Assembly: GCF_001921215.1 (NCBI RefSeq)
Contig: NZ_MSIF01000042.1
Coordinates: forward strand, 1-55,717
From: Actinophytocola xinjiangensis
GTDB taxonomy: Bacteria > Actinomycetota > Actinomycetes > Mycobacteriales > Pseudonocardiaceae
DNA: 55,717 nucleotides
Reading direction: 5' to 3'
Both the position numbers and the translations under genes were made by a program. This document shows positions 33,593 through 42,272 of the stretch, one piece after another. The stretch's first letter is position 1. The number at the start of each line of letters is the position of its first letter. The notes under the pieces were generated by a model. That model did not search any database and was not told the DNA's origin. It saw nothing but the letters and a program-made list of their open reading frames with translations.

Positions 33593-34359
33593 ACGCGGTG
33601 GTGGCGTGGGTCGACGGGGACCCGGTGGAGGTCGGCGAGGTGGACCGGCGGGAGGCGGCGCTGCGCGCCGGGCCCCGGGCCTCGGCGCTGCCCCGGGGCG
33701 GTACCGGCGAGGGCCGGCAGTTACGGCGGTGGCTGGTGCAGGTGCTCGTCGCCGAGCGGGTGGTCGCGCGGGCGGCGCGGCGGCTGGGGGTCGACGCGGC
33801 CGGCGCGCCGGCGCTGGCCGAGCTGGTGCCCGACCGGGCGGGGATGCTCGGCCTCGGCAGTGTCGCGGCCGATGTGCTGACGCGGGATCCGGTGGCGCGC
33901 AACGTGTTCCTCGCGGTGACCGCCGGTGTGACGGTGTCCGACGCGCGGGTGGCGCGGTACTGGCGGACCAATCCGGAGGGGTTCCGGATCCCGGAGCGGC
34001 GGCTGGTGCGGCACGCGGTCGGCACCGGCGACCCGGACGCCCGGCCGGCGCGCGCGGTGCGCCGGGGCGAGCTGGGCCGGGAGTTGGAGCGGGCGGTGTT
34101 CGGCACGCCGCCCGGCGGCCGGGTCGAGTTGGCGGACGCGGTGGGCACGCACACCGTGCTGGTGGTGGACGTGGCGCCGGCCAGGGTGCGTGCGCTGGCC
34201 GAGGTCCGGGAGGAGATCCGCCGCCGGCTGACGCTGGGCGCGCGGCGGCGGGCGTTCGTCGAGTGGCTCGACCAGCGGTTGGCGGAGTCGGTGCGGCTGG
34301 CGCCCGGTTTCGAGCACCCCGGTGACCCGTCCCAGCCCGACAACACCCATCGACACTGA
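33589..34359 (+). CDS. SurA/parvulin-like protein, partner of the mannosidase
   Basis: 256 residues from ATG 33589, overlapping the mannosidase stop by four bases. AWVDGDPVEVGEVDRREAAL resembles the N-terminal helix of SurA/PrsA-type folding factors. A helical stretch and RYWRTNPEGFRIPERRLVRHAV then resemble the region that leads into a parvulin domain, with a C-terminal segment LAEVREEIRRRLTLGARR like the family's last helix. The parvulin core is short and lacks obvious catalytic residues, and there is no signal peptide. It may chaperone the mannosidase. Family call is tentative. Confidence 0.6.
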   Translation: MNAVVAWVDGDPVEVGEVDRREAALRAGPRASALPRGGTGEGRQLRRWLVQVLVAERVVARAARRLGVDAAGAPALAELVPDRAGMLGLGSVAADVLTRDPVARNVFLAVTAGVTVSDARVARYWRTNPEGFRIPERRLVRHAVGTGDPDARPARAVRRGELGRELERAVFGTPPGGRVELADAVGTHTVLVVDVAPARVRALAEVREEIRRRLTLGARRRAFVEWLDQRLAESVRLAPGFEHPGDPSQPDNTHRH

Positions 34360-34375
34360 GGCCGTCGCTACCATA

Positions 34376-34394
34376 TGCTTGACTTCGTCAAGCA
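34376..34394. promoter_or_regulatory. Palindromic operator of the MarR-GNAT gene
   Basis: TGCTTGACTTCGTCAAGCA: 8-bp perfect arms around TTC, 29 bp upstream of the ATG at 34424. It contains the -35-like TTGACT, so binding would occlude the promoter. MarR-family dimers bind palindromes of this size. Confidence 0.7.
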
Positions 34395-34423
34395 ATTGTT
34401 TCACGGGAAACGTAAGGTCAGCG

Positions 34424-35359
34424 ATGTCGAACGTGGTCCCCATCGAGAACATCTCCGCAGTCCGCGCCTTCAATCGGAGCTACACGAAGTTCCTCGGCGC
34501 CCTCGACGAACACCTGCTGAACACCACTTATTCGTTGACTGAAGCAAGGGTTCTCTTCGAGTTGGGCCAGCGCGACGAGACCGAGGTCGCCGAACTCCGC
34601 CGCGCCACCGGCCTGGACGCCGGCTACCTCAGCCGGCTGCTCGGCCGCTTCGAGGACAACGACCTGCTCAGCCGCGAACGCTCCCGCGCCGACGCCCGCC
34701 GCCAGGTCATCCGCCTGACCCCGCGCGGCCGGGACAGCTTCCTGGTCCTCGACCACAAGTCCGCCCGCCAGATCCGTGGCCTGCTCACCGGCCTCACCGA
34801 CCGCGAACAACGCCAGGTCGTCGAGGCCATGGACCTGATCCGCGCCCGCCTCGTCGACGTCGAGACCGCACCCAGCGTTCGCCTGCGCGCCCCCGAACCC
34901 GGCGACTACGGCTGGGTCGTCGAACGCAACGGCGCCCTCTACGCCACCGAACACGGCTGGGACTCCTCCTACGAGGCCCTGGTCGCCCAGATCGTCGCCA
35001 GCTACCTCGACAAACATGACTCCACCAGCGAGAACGCCTGGATCGCCGAGTTGTCCGGCGAACGCGTCGGCGCGATCTTCTGCGTGCGCAAGAACGACAC
35101 CACCGCCGCACTGCGCCTGCTGCACGTCGAACCCAGCGCCCGGGGCACCGGCGTCGGCGCGACCCTGGTCGACGAGTGCCTCCGGTTCGCCCGCGCCGCC
35201 GGCTACCAGGCCATCGAGCTGTGGACGGTGTCGCTGCTCGCCCCGGCCCGCCGGATCTACCAGCGCGCCGGCTTCACCCTCGTCGAGCAGGACACCGCCG
35301 AGCGCTTCGGCCACCGCCTCACCGGCCAGACCTGGCGCCTGGACCTGAGCGCATCATGA
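34424..35359 (+). CDS. MarR regulator fused to a GNAT acetyltransferase
   Basis: 311 residues from ATG 34424. MarR winged helix: about 8-145 (YSLTEARVLFELGQRDETEVAELRRATGLDAGYLSRLLGRFED, then LSRERSRADARRQVIRLTPRGR in the wing). GNAT domain: about 150-310, with acetyl-CoA loop VEPSARGTGVGATLVDECLRFARAAGY and RRIYQRAGFTLV. This bifunctional helix-turn-helix/GNAT type is known in actinobacteria, though substrates are mostly unknown. The ATG is preferred because upstream codons lie inside the previous gene and the operator. Confidence 0.9.
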   Translation: MSNVVPIENISAVRAFNRSYTKFLGALDEHLLNTTYSLTEARVLFELGQRDETEVAELRRATGLDAGYLSRLLGRFEDNDLLSRERSRADARRQVIRLTPRGRDSFLVLDHKSARQIRGLLTGLTDREQRQVVEAMDLIRARLVDVETAPSVRLRAPEPGDYGWVVERNGALYATEHGWDSSYEALVAQIVASYLDKHDSTSENAWIAELSGERVGAIFCVRKNDTTAALRLLHVEPSARGTGVGATLVDECLRFARAAGYQAIELWTVSLLAPARRIYQRAGFTLVEQDTAERFGHRLTGQTWRLDLSAS

Positions 35360-35374
35360 TGCGATGATGCGGTG
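35351..35374. promoter_or_regulatory. Palindrome plus direct repeats before VapB-like gene
   Basis: GCATCATGATGC (35351-35362) is a perfect 12-bp palindrome, followed by repeated GATGCGATGATGCGGTGATGC. It overlaps the stop of the MarR-GNAT gene and ends at the VapB start, the usual location of a toxin-antitoxin autorepression operator. Confidence 0.5.
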
Positions 35375-35605
35375 ATGCGGACCACGATCGACCTGCCGGA
35401 GGACCTGCACGCCCGGGCGCTGTCGATCGCCCGGGACACCTCCCGCACGCTGTCCGAGACCGTCGCGGACCTGATGCGCCGGGGCCTTGGTCAGCGGACC
35501 GGGGAAGCGATCATCACACGCAGTGAACGGACAGGGCTGCCGCTTGTCGACCTCGGCACGGTCATCACCACCGACGACGTGCGCACCCTGGACGACGACG
35601 AATGA
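35375..35605 (+). CDS. vapB: VapB-like ribbon-helix-helix antitoxin
   Basis: 76 residues from ATG 35375 (GTG 35372 is adjacent). RTTIDLPEDLHARALSIARDTSRTLSETVADLMRRGL is a typical ribbon-helix-helix DNA-binding N-terminus. The acidic C-terminus (TTDDVRTLDDDE) would bind and neutralise the toxin. Stop overlaps the vapC start (ATGA). Confidence 0.85.
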   Translation: MRTTIDLPEDLHARALSIARDTSRTLSETVADLMRRGLGQRTGEAIITRSERTGLPLVDLGTVITTDDVRTLDDDE

Positions 35606-36000
35606 CCGACCTGCTGGACCCCAACGTGCTGATCGCCCTGGTCGTCGTGGGCCACGTCCACCACGAGGCCGCCGAGGACTGGCTGGAGGCCAGCGACCAG
35701 CCCTTCGCCACCTGCCCCAGCACCCAGTCGGCCCTGGTTCGCCTGATGGTGCGCCTCGGTCATCTCGCGCACACCGCGCACGCCGTCCTGGAGGCCATCG
35801 CCCAGGACCCGCGCCACGAGTTCTGGCCCGACGACGTGCCCTTCGACGAGGTCCCGCTGACCGGGGTCGTCGGACATCCGCAGGTCACCGACGCCTACCT
35901 GGCCCACCAGGCCAGGCGGCGGGGCGGTCGCCTGATCACGTTCGACCCCGGCCTGGCCAAGGCGCACGCCGACGTCGCCGTGCTGGTCGCGACGGGCTAG
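35602..36000 (+). CDS. vapC: VapC-like PIN domain toxin
   Basis: 132 residues. PIN nuclease acids are visible: LLDPNVLIAL (Asp6, replacing the commoner LLDTN), an acidic residue in VTDAYLAHQA, and LITFDPGLA near the C-terminus. VapC toxins are Mg-dependent RNases acting on tRNA or rRNA. Coupled to the antitoxin. Four-base tail-to-tail overlap with the next gene (35997-36000). Confidence 0.88.
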   Translation: MTDLLDPNVLIALVVVGHVHHEAAEDWLEASDQPFATCPSTQSALVRLMVRLGHLAHTAHAVLEAIAQDPRHEFWPDDVPFDEVPLTGVVGHPQVTDAYLAHQARRRGGRLITFDPGLAKAHADVAVLVATG

Positions 36001-36575
36001 GCGCGCGGCAGGCGACCCATCAGGTAGAACTCGTCGTTGGGCCGCAGGTCGGCGAGGTGGGCGATGCGGTTGGACAGGGCGAACAGCGCGGTGATCGCGC
36101 CGACGTCCCAGATCTCGTCGTCGGTCAGGCCGGCGTCGCGGGCCGCGTTCAGGTCCTCGGCGGCGAAGGTCGCCGGGTCCACGGCCAGGGCCAGCGCCAG
36201 GTCGACGATCGCCCGCTCACGCTCGGACAGCTCGACCGTCCACGGGTTGGTGGCCACCCGGTCGGCCAGCTGGGGGTCCCGCGAGCGGACCCGCAGGATC
36301 GCGCCGTGCGCGACCACGCAGTAGGTGCAGCTGTTCGCCCCGGACGTGGCGACCACCACGAGCTCCCGCTCGGCCTTGGACAGCCCGTCGGCGCGGTCCA
36401 TCAGCGCATCGTGGTAGTCCAGGAACGCCCGTAGCTCGGCCGGGCGGTGGCCGAGCGCGCGGAACACGTTCGGCACGAACCCCGACTTCTCCGCCACGGC
36501 CTCGATGCGGGTCCGCAGATCCTCGGGCAGGTCCTCCGGTTCGGTCACGCCGAACCTGCTCACCTCGTCAGCCAC
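35997..36575 (-). CDS. AhpD-like / peroxidase-related enzyme (carboxymuconolactone decarboxylase family)
   Basis: 192 residues from GTG 36575 (GTG 36584 possible). The redox motif SCTYCVVAHG gives Cys83-x2-Cys86 with His90, as in AhpD and uncharacterised peroxidase-related proteins. FVPNVFRALGHRPAELRAFLDYHDALM precedes it. Members reduce peroxides through the Cys pair with a lipoylated or thioredoxin partner. It overlaps the end of vapC and reads towards it. Confidence 0.85.
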   Translation of the reverse strand: MADEVSRFGVTEPEDLPEDLRTRIEAVAEKSGFVPNVFRALGHRPAELRAFLDYHDALMDRADGLSKAERELVVVATSGANSCTYCVVAHGAILRVRSRDPQLADRVATNPWTVELSERERAIVDLALALAVDPATFAAEDLNAARDAGLTDDEIWDVGAITALFALSNRIAHLADLRPNDEFYLMGRLPRA

Positions 36576-36656
36576 GACGCCCACGGTAGCCGTGTCGCCG
36601 TAGCCGTGTCCGGCACGCGGGCAACACGGGAACCAACCACAGGAACCATCAACCAC

Positions 36657-36786
36657 TGTGGACAAACATCGGCCGAACAGTGGGCGAACGGCGCGCCGTG
36701 GCCGTGGCGTCGGCATCCACGCACCGGAGGGCTCCACAGGCTGTGCACAGATCCATCCACAACCTGTGGACAACCCCGGTGGACAA
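36657..36786. other. Cluster of DnaA-box-like sequences
   Basis: TGTGGACAA occurs at 36657-36665 and 36765-36773, the exact reverse complement of TTGTCCACA, the DnaA box of high-GC actinobacteria. One-mismatch or looser relatives are at 36778-36786 (GGTGGACAA) and 36753-36761 (CCATCCACA), with the palindrome CTGTGCACAG at 36741-36750. They lie in the 271-bp gap between the AhpD-like gene and PEPCK. dnaA and dnaN are not nearby. Confidence 0.5.
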
Positions 36787-36804
36787 CTCGGCCGGACCGA
36801 ACAC

Positions 36805-36839
36805 GGATCGGGGACCGCCCACCGCGCGGTCCCCGATCC
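36805..36839 (-). terminator. Hairpin terminator after PEPCK
   Basis: GGATCGGGGACCGC (36805-36818) pairs perfectly with GCGGTCCCCGATCC (36826-36839), 7-nt loop, 7 bp past the PEPCK stop. No T-run on the minus strand, as common in actinomycetes. Confidence 0.6.
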
Positions 36840-36846
36840 ACCCGGC

Positions 36847-38670
36847 TCAGGCCAGCCGCTGCCGGAGCACCTCCAGCTCAGCACGCAGCGACGACGGCAG
36901 CTTCTCGCCGATCTTGTCGAACCACTCCTCGATCATCGGCACCTCGGCCCGCCACTCCTCGACGTCGACCGCCAGCGCGGCCTCGAGGTCGGCCCGGTCG
37001 GTCTCCAGACCCGTCAGGTCCAGGTCATCGGCGCTCGGCACGTACCCGATGGCGGTCTCGCGGGCGGCGGCGGTGCCCTCCAGACGCTCGATGGCCCACT
37101 TCAGGACCCGCGAGTTCTCGCCGAAACCAGGCCACAGGAAGCGCTTGTCCTCGCCCCGGCGGAACCAGTTCACGTAGAAGATCTTCGGCAGCTTGGTGGC
37201 GTCGGCCCGCTTGCCGGTGTCGATCCAGTGCTGGAAGTAGTCACCGGCGTGGTAGCCGATGAACGGCAGCATCGCCATCGGGTCGCGGCGCACCACGCCG
37301 ACCTTGCCCTTGGCCGCGGCCGTGGTCTCCGACGAGAGTGTGGCACCCATGAACGTGCCGTGCTGCCAGTCACGCGACTCGGTGACCAGCGGGATCGTCG
37401 TCGCCCGGCGCCCGCCGAAGAAGATCGCCGAGATCGGCACGCCCTTCGGGTCGTCCCACTCCGGGGCGAGGATCGGGCACTGGTCCATCGGCGTGCAGTA
37501 CCGCGAGTTCGGGTGCGAGGACAGCTCCTCGCCACCCGGCGCCCAGTCCTGCTTCTTCCACGAGGTCAGGTGGGCCGGCGGCTCACCCATGCCCTCCCAC
37601 CAGATGTCCCCGTCGTCGGTCAGCGCGACATTGGTGAACAGCGAGTTCCCGCGCTCGATGGTGCGCATCGCGTTCGGGTTGGTGTGGTAGTCGGTGCCCG
37701 GCGCCACACCGAAGAACCCGGCCTCCGGGTTGACCGCGTACAGCCGGCCGTCCTCACCGAAGCGCATCCAGGCGATGTCGTCGCCGAGGGTCTCGACCTT
37801 CCAGCCGGGGATGGTCGGCTCCAGCATCGCGAGGTTGGTCTTGCCGCACGCGCTGGGGAACGCCGCCGCCACGTAGTGGACCTTGTTCTCCGGCGAGATC
37901 AGCTTGAGGATCAGCATGTGCTCGGCCAGCCAGCCCTCGTCGCGGCCCATGGTCGAGGCGATCCGCAGCGAGTAGCACTTCTTGCCGAGCAGGGCGTTGC
38001 CGCCGTAGCCCGAGCCGTAGCTCCAGATCTCCCTGGTCTCCGGGAAGTGGGTGATGTACTTGGTCTCGTTGCACGGCCACGGCACGTCGGTCTCGCCCGG
38101 CGCGAGCGGCGCGCCGACCGAGTGCAGGGCCGGCACGAAGTCACGCTCGTTGCCCTGGGCGTCGACGAACTTCTCCAGGGCACGGGTGCCCATCCGGGTC
38201 ATGATCCGCATCGAGGTCACCACGTAGGCCGAGTCGGTGATCTCCACGCCGAGCATCGGCTCGTCGGCCGAGAGCGGGCCCATGCAGAACGGGATCACGT
38301 ACATCGTGCGGCCGGCCATCGAGCCGCGGAACAGCTCCCGCAGCGTGGCCTTCATCTCCGCCGGGTCCATCCAGTTGTTCGTCGGACCGGCGTCGTCGGG
38401 GTCCTGCGAACAGATGTAGGTGCGCTCCTCGACCCGGGCGACGTCGTCGGGGTCGGACGCGGCCCAGAACGAGTTGGGCTTCTTGGCCAGACGGGTGAAC
38501 GTGCCCGAGGCCACGAGCTGTTCGGTCAGGCGGTCCCACTCCTCGTCGGAGCCGTCGACCCAGACAACCTCGTCCGGCGTCGTCAACTCGGCGACCTCGC
38601 GGACCCAGGACAGGAGCCGCTGGTGCGTCGTCGGTGCGTCGTCAACACCTGGAATTGCCACTGCCGTCAT
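36847..38670 (-). CDS. pckG: Phosphoenolpyruvate carboxykinase (GTP)
   Basis: 607 residues from ATG 38670, preceded by GGAGAAG; a longer in-frame start at 38793 adds a non-conserved stretch. The family signature [13 protein letters not shown] carries the P-loop and active-site Cys. The metal/substrate region reads [13 protein letters not shown] and the guanine site includes FFGGRR. It converts oxaloacetate plus GTP to PEP, the entry step of gluconeogenesis, or runs in the reverse direction for anaplerosis. Length matches actinobacterial enzymes (about 605). Transcribed alone. Confidence 0.97.
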   Translation of the reverse strand: MTAVAIPGVDDAPTTHQRLLSWVREVAELTTPDEVVWVDGSDEEWDRLTEQLVASGTFTRLAKKPNSFWAASDPDDVARVEERTYICSQDPDDAGPTNNWMDPAEMKATLRELFRGSMAGRTMYVIPFCMGPLSADEPMLGVEITDSAYVVTSMRIMTRMGTRALEKFVDAQGNERDFVPALHSVGAPLAPGETDVPWPCNETKYITHFPETREIWSYGSGYGGNALLGKKCYSLRIASTMGRDEGWLAEHMLILKLISPENKVHYVAAAFPSACGKTNLAMLEPTIPGWKVETLGDDIAWMRFGEDGRLYAVNPEAGFFGVAPGTDYHTNPNAMRTIERGNSLFTNVALTDDGDIWWEGMGEPPAHLTSWKKQDWAPGGEELSSHPNSRYCTPMDQCPILAPEWDDPKGVPISAIFFGGRRATTIPLVTESRDWQHGTFMGATLSSETTAAAKGKVGVVRRDPMAMLPFIGYHAGDYFQHWIDTGKRADATKLPKIFYVNWFRRGEDKRFLWPGFGENSRVLKWAIERLEGTAAARETAIGYVPSADDLDLTGLETDRADLEAALAVDVEEWRAEVPMIEEWFDKIGEKLPSSLRAELEVLRQRLA

Positions 38671-39009
38671 CTCGCTTCTCCTGACTGACGCCGAAAGCCA
38701 AACAGGACCCCGTTGTCCAGCGCTCGCGCGGACATCGGCGTCCTGGGTGAACGGCGAAGCCCCCGCCCGAGGTCTCGGACGGGTCTGCCGCATTGGGGAT
38801 GTAGAGAGGTTAACCAGATGAACAGCGCCTAACCGAGACCTAGCGTGTCGCTTCCCTCACAAGACCGATTCTGGAATCGATTCAGCACACGGACGTACGA
38901 GCCAGCCCTCTGGCCTGGGTGTTTTCAACCACAGCACGAAAAAAGACGATCCCGGCGACACTCGTCGCCGGGATCGTCCGGAGTGGATCGACGCTGGAGT
39001 GGGACTCGT
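38671..39009. other. 339-bp intergenic region: PEPCK promoter side and terminator of the Asp-repeat gene
   Basis: No coding signal on either strand. The left part must hold the PEPCK promoter; a palindrome GGTTAACC is at 38811-38818, without clear -35/-10 boxes. The right part is the terminator described separately (38938-38977). Confidence 0.6.
38938..38977 (-). terminator. Rho-independent terminator of the Asp-repeat gene
   Basis: ACGATCCCGGCGAC (38946-38959), ACTC loop, GTCGCCGGGATCGT (38964-38977), followed on the minus strand by TTTTTTCG. A perfect 14-bp stem with T-tract, 32 bp after the stop at 39010. Confidence 0.85.
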
Positions 39010-39759
39010 TCAGCCCTGCGCCCAGACCGAGTCCGCACCGCTGACGGTGTCGGCGGTGTAGGTGCCGTCCTCGGAGATCGAGCCCTCCTCGACGACGGTC
39101 CACTCGTCGGTTCCGGTGTGCTTGGCGATCGTCACGTCGCCGTTCTGCTCGATCATCATCGACTGGTCGGCCTGGCCGTCACCGTCGGTGTCGGTGAAGG
39201 CCATCGTGGTGCCGCTGGAGTCGGTGACCACGGCGGTGTCGTACACGCCGTCGCCGTCGGTGTCGATCGTGGCCGGGCCGGCGTCGACGTCCTCGCCGGG
39301 CATGTCGACCATGATGCTCTCGCCCTCGCCGCCCGGGGCCGCGCCGCCGGTGTCGTCGCCGGTGTCGCTGCCGACGTCGGTCGCGCCGGTGTCGTCGGGC
39401 GCCCCGCCGGACCCGTCGGCGTCGTCGGCGCCGTCACCGGTCGGGGTGGGCAGTGACTCCACGCTCTCGGCCGACCACTCGCCGGTGCTGGCGTCGTACT
39501 CGGCGCCGGCCACGACGTTGCCCTCGTCGTCGTACTGCACGGCCACGTCGGCGACGCTGTCACCGTCGGTGTCCGCGAAGGCGACGTAGGCGCCGTCCTC
39601 GGTCTGCACCACGGCGGTGTCGTTCTGCGAGTCGCCGTCGAGGTCGTAGTTCTCGACGACGGCGTACTCCTCGCCGTCGACCTCGACGGTCAGCTCGTCC
39701 TGGCCCGCGTCGGTGTCCGTGGTCGGGTCGTCTGCGGTGGGATCGTCGTCCACGTACAC
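39010..39759 (-). CDS. Acidic DUF6802-like protein with Asp-rich calcium-binding-type repeats
   Basis: 249 residues from GTG 39759, with AGAGGGGG upstream; the longer frame to 39834 lacks a ribosome-binding site. Four repeats of D-x-DGD-x3-D occur at residues 39-47, 63-71, 166-174 and 190-198. They form two pairs separated by a low-complexity Asp/Gly/Thr spacer (about 105-148). Each repeat is followed by beta-like AVV or AFTD. The pattern matches EF-hand-like or thrombospondin-type-3 Ca sites. The protein is strongly acidic and has no signal peptide. Monocistronic. Confidence 0.75.
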   Translation of the reverse strand: MYVDDDPTADDPTTDTDAGQDELTVEVDGEEYAVVENYDLDGDSQNDTAVVQTEDGAYVAFADTDGDSVADVAVQYDDEGNVVAGAEYDASTGEWSAESVESLPTPTGDGADDADGSGGAPDDTGATDVGSDTGDDTGGAAPGGEGESIMVDMPGEDVDAGPATIDTDGDGVYDTAVVTDSSGTTMAFTDTDGDGQADQSMMIEQNGDVTIAKHTGTDEWTVVEEGSISEDGTYTADTVSGADSVWAQG

Positions 39760-39845
39760 GGGTCGCCCCCTCTGTCTGGAAGGTCTGGTCGGTGATTCGC
39801 TTGTCTGACTGTCCGTGAGGCCCGTTGGTTCCACCAGGCTTCCCG

Positions 39846-41702
39846 TCAGGCGCGGTCGCGCACCGACCGGATGCTGGAGAGCAGCTTCTCCGCGCGTTCC
39901 CGCCCGGCGCCCACCTCGGTCAGCCGCTTGTTTACCACGGCCAGCCGCTTGTTCCGCTCGGCGGTGTCAAGTCGTAGTGCCTTGTCCACCTCGCGGAGCT
40001 CTTCCTCGATGCCGGCGATCCGCCGGCCCAGCGCCTCGTCGAGGGCCAGCGCCAGCTGGGACTCGGTCTCGATGAGCTGCTCGGCGACCAGCTGGTCCAG
40101 TGTCGAGCGGGCGTCGGCGATCGACTCGGACAGCCACTGCTTCATGTGCTGCTTGTCGGCGGTGTGCCGGCGGGTCTTGGCCAGCCACCAGCCGGCACCC
40201 AACCCGATCATGATCGTCGGCACCAGCAGGATCGGTGCGGCGACCGCGCCGGCCAGCGGCAGCAGCGCCATCTTGCCGGCACTGAACCCGCCGGTCACGC
40301 CCATGAACACCAGCAGCCGGTCCTCGGCGGTCGGCGGGCGCTTGTCGGCCGGGCGGACCACGACCGCCGAGCCGCCGGCGCGGGCGAACTGACCCCGGAT
40401 GACCTCCAGCTCGTCGGGCTGGAACAGCTCGCCCAGGACGGTCTCGGTGACCTGGTTGAGCCGGTAGGACACCGACATGCTGATCCGGCCGGACACCATC
40501 TGCAACGCGGCGTCGACCTGGGCGGGCAGGTCCTTGAGCTGGTCGCGGTCGGCGACGTCGATGGCCTGGCGGAACCAGGACTGCAGGTCGCGCATCTGGC
40601 GGGCGACCTCGTGGTTGTTCTCCACCCGGGTGCGCTGGATCTCACCGCGCATCCGGACCTGCCAGCCCTTGGTGGACGAGCGGCGCTCGGTGGTCAGCTC
40701 CTCCTTGCGCGCGCGCAGCGACTCGGCCTCCTCCTCGCCGGTCGACAGCGCGCGGCGTTCGCCCTCCAACCGCACGTTGAGCGTGCCGAGTGCGCTGGAC
40801 AGCGCGCGCATGGTGTTGGCCTCGCCGAGCATCACCGACCGGCCGACGAGCAGGTCGGCCAGGGCGGTGCGCAGTTCCGGTACGCCGGAGCGTTCCTGGA
40901 GCATGGCGGTGGCCTCGGGGTTGGGGGCCTTGGCCGCCATCTCGTACATCCGCGCGGAGACCGGGAAGAACTTGGCGCCGGCGAAGCGCGGGGCGTGCTC
41001 GGCGAGCAGCTGCTGGTCGGCCTCCAGCACCTGCCGCCAGCCCCGATACTGGTCCACTTTGGACAGCGCGAAGACGATCGTCTCCACCCGGTCACCCACG
41101 GTGGCCAGGAAGTTCAACTCCCCCAACGTGAACGGCGCCGACGCGTCGACCACGAACAGCAGCGCGGTGGCCGACGCGGCCGCCTCGGCCGCCAACTCGC
41201 CGTGCACCGAGTCCAGCCCGCCGACCCCGGGGGTGTCGACGATCGTCAGCTTCTCCAGGTACTCCAGCGGGCCGTCGACCTCGACGTAACGCGGCGGCAG
41301 CTCACCGGGAGGCAGCTGGTGGGCGGCCGAGACCCAGTTGACCAGCTCCCCGAGGTCGACCGGGACCGGGGCCAGCTGGCCCGGGTAGCAGGCCCGCGCC
41401 TCCCACTGCTGCGCGTGGCCGAACACCAGGTAGGTCGCGGTCGCCACATCCGCGTCCACAGGGGACAGACCGGAGTGCCCGAGCAGCGCGTTGACCAGCG
41501 AGCTCTTGCCCCGGTTGGTCTCACCGACCACGACCGCCGACGGCTTGCCCCGGCGCCGCTCGCGGATCTGCTCGACCCACCGCGCCGCGTCCGGGTCGGC
41601 CTCGCGCAGCAGGGTGAGCAGTTTCTCCCGCGCCTGGGCGACCTGCTTGGGCAGCGGCAGCGCGCCGGTCGGCGCGGCCGGTGTGGTCGCGGGCGAGGTC
41701 AT
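39846..41702 (-). CDS. Bacterial dynamin-like GTPase (membrane-associated)
   Basis: 618 residues from ATG 41702, overlapping the GrpE-like stop by four bases. G1 P-loop GETNRGKS at 60-67, G3 IVDTPGVGG, G4-like SKVD. A long helical stalk follows with EEEAESLRARKEELTTERR. A hydrophobic hairpin near 480-525 (GGFSAGKMALLPLAG..., IGLGAGWWLA) should insert into membrane, then a C-terminal coiled coil (LDEALGRRIAGIEEELREVDK). Bacterial dynamins remodel membranes; in Streptomyces, DynA/DynB act in sporulation septation, and mycobacterial IniA/IniC protect membranes. Substrate membrane here is unknown. Confidence 0.88.
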   Translation of the reverse strand: MTSPATTPAAPTGALPLPKQVAQAREKLLTLLREADPDAARWVEQIRERRRGKPSAVVVGETNRGKSSLVNALLGHSGLSPVDADVATATYLVFGHAQQWEARACYPGQLAPVPVDLGELVNWVSAAHQLPPGELPPRYVEVDGPLEYLEKLTIVDTPGVGGLDSVHGELAAEAAASATALLFVVDASAPFTLGELNFLATVGDRVETIVFALSKVDQYRGWRQVLEADQQLLAEHAPRFAGAKFFPVSARMYEMAAKAPNPEATAMLQERSGVPELRTALADLLVGRSVMLGEANTMRALSSALGTLNVRLEGERRALSTGEEEAESLRARKEELTTERRSSTKGWQVRMRGEIQRTRVENNHEVARQMRDLQSWFRQAIDVADRDQLKDLPAQVDAALQMVSGRISMSVSYRLNQVTETVLGELFQPDELEVIRGQFARAGGSAVVVRPADKRPPTAEDRLLVFMGVTGGFSAGKMALLPLAGAVAAPILLVPTIMIGLGAGWWLAKTRRHTADKQHMKQWLSESIADARSTLDQLVAEQLIETESQLALALDEALGRRIAGIEEELREVDKALRLDTAERNKRLAVVNKRLTEVGAGRERAEKLLSSIRSVRDRA

Positions 41703-42265
41703 CGTTCGGCGTTGCTGTAGACGGTCACGATCGGTGCCCGGAGCAGCTCGCCCCGGTCGGAGAAGCCGACCACCTCCGTCTCGGCGACCAGCCCGTCGAG
41801 GCTCTCGTCGGCGGTGGCGACCGTGCCGCCGGCCTCGTGGTGGGCCGGGTCGAACCGGACGCCGTCCGGGCGCAGCGCGCTGACGCCCACCCCGGCCAGG
41901 CCCTCCTCGATCCGCTCGGCCACCCCGGCACTGCGTGCCCGGTCCAGCGCGTAGAGGCACAGCGCCACCAGCGACCGGCGCTCGGCCAGTGCGGCCTCCA
42001 GCGTGGGATCGGCGTTCTCGCGGGCGGCGGTGGCGAAGTCCTCGGACCCGACCAGGCCGTCGGCGGCGATCCCGGCCTGGCGACCGACCCGAGTGACCGG
42101 CGGGTCGCCCGCCGTGTCGCCCGTGCCACCCCTGGCGGCCTGGGCGATCACCGACGCCTTCACCTCGATGGTCGAATCGGTGTTGTCGGTCACGTTCATG
42201 TCCTCGTCTCTACCACGTCGGTCGCTACCGCGTCGGTCGCTGCCACGCTGGAACCAGGAGCCCAT
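41699..42265 (-). CDS. GrpE-like protein between two dynamin genes
   Basis: 188 residues from ATG 42265 (7 bp after the upstream stop); ATG 42199 would give 166. An Arg/Ser/Asp repeat (RGSDRRGSDRRGRDED) opens the longer form. LVALCLYALDRARSAGVAERIEEGLAGVGV, then HHEAGGTVATADESLDGLVAETEVVGFSDRGELLRAPIVTVY, resembles the beta domain of GrpE (nucleotide exchange factor of DnaK). The long N-terminal dimerisation helix is short. Position between dynamins recalls actinobacterial dynamin operons with GrpE/Hsp70 genes; no Hsp70 is present here. Confidence 0.7.
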   Translation of the reverse strand: MGSWFQRGSDRRGSDRRGRDEDMNVTDNTDSTIEVKASVIAQAARGGTGDTAGDPPVTRVGRQAGIAADGLVGSEDFATAARENADPTLEAALAERRSLVALCLYALDRARSAGVAERIEEGLAGVGVSALRPDGVRFDPAHHEAGGTVATADESLDGLVAETEVVGFSDRGELLRAPIVTVYSNAER

Positions 42266-42272
42266 GTCCCAC

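Noticed and set aside
36601-36846. A replication origin at the DnaA-box cluster
   Set aside because: dnaA, dnaN and rpmH are absent and only two boxes are exact.
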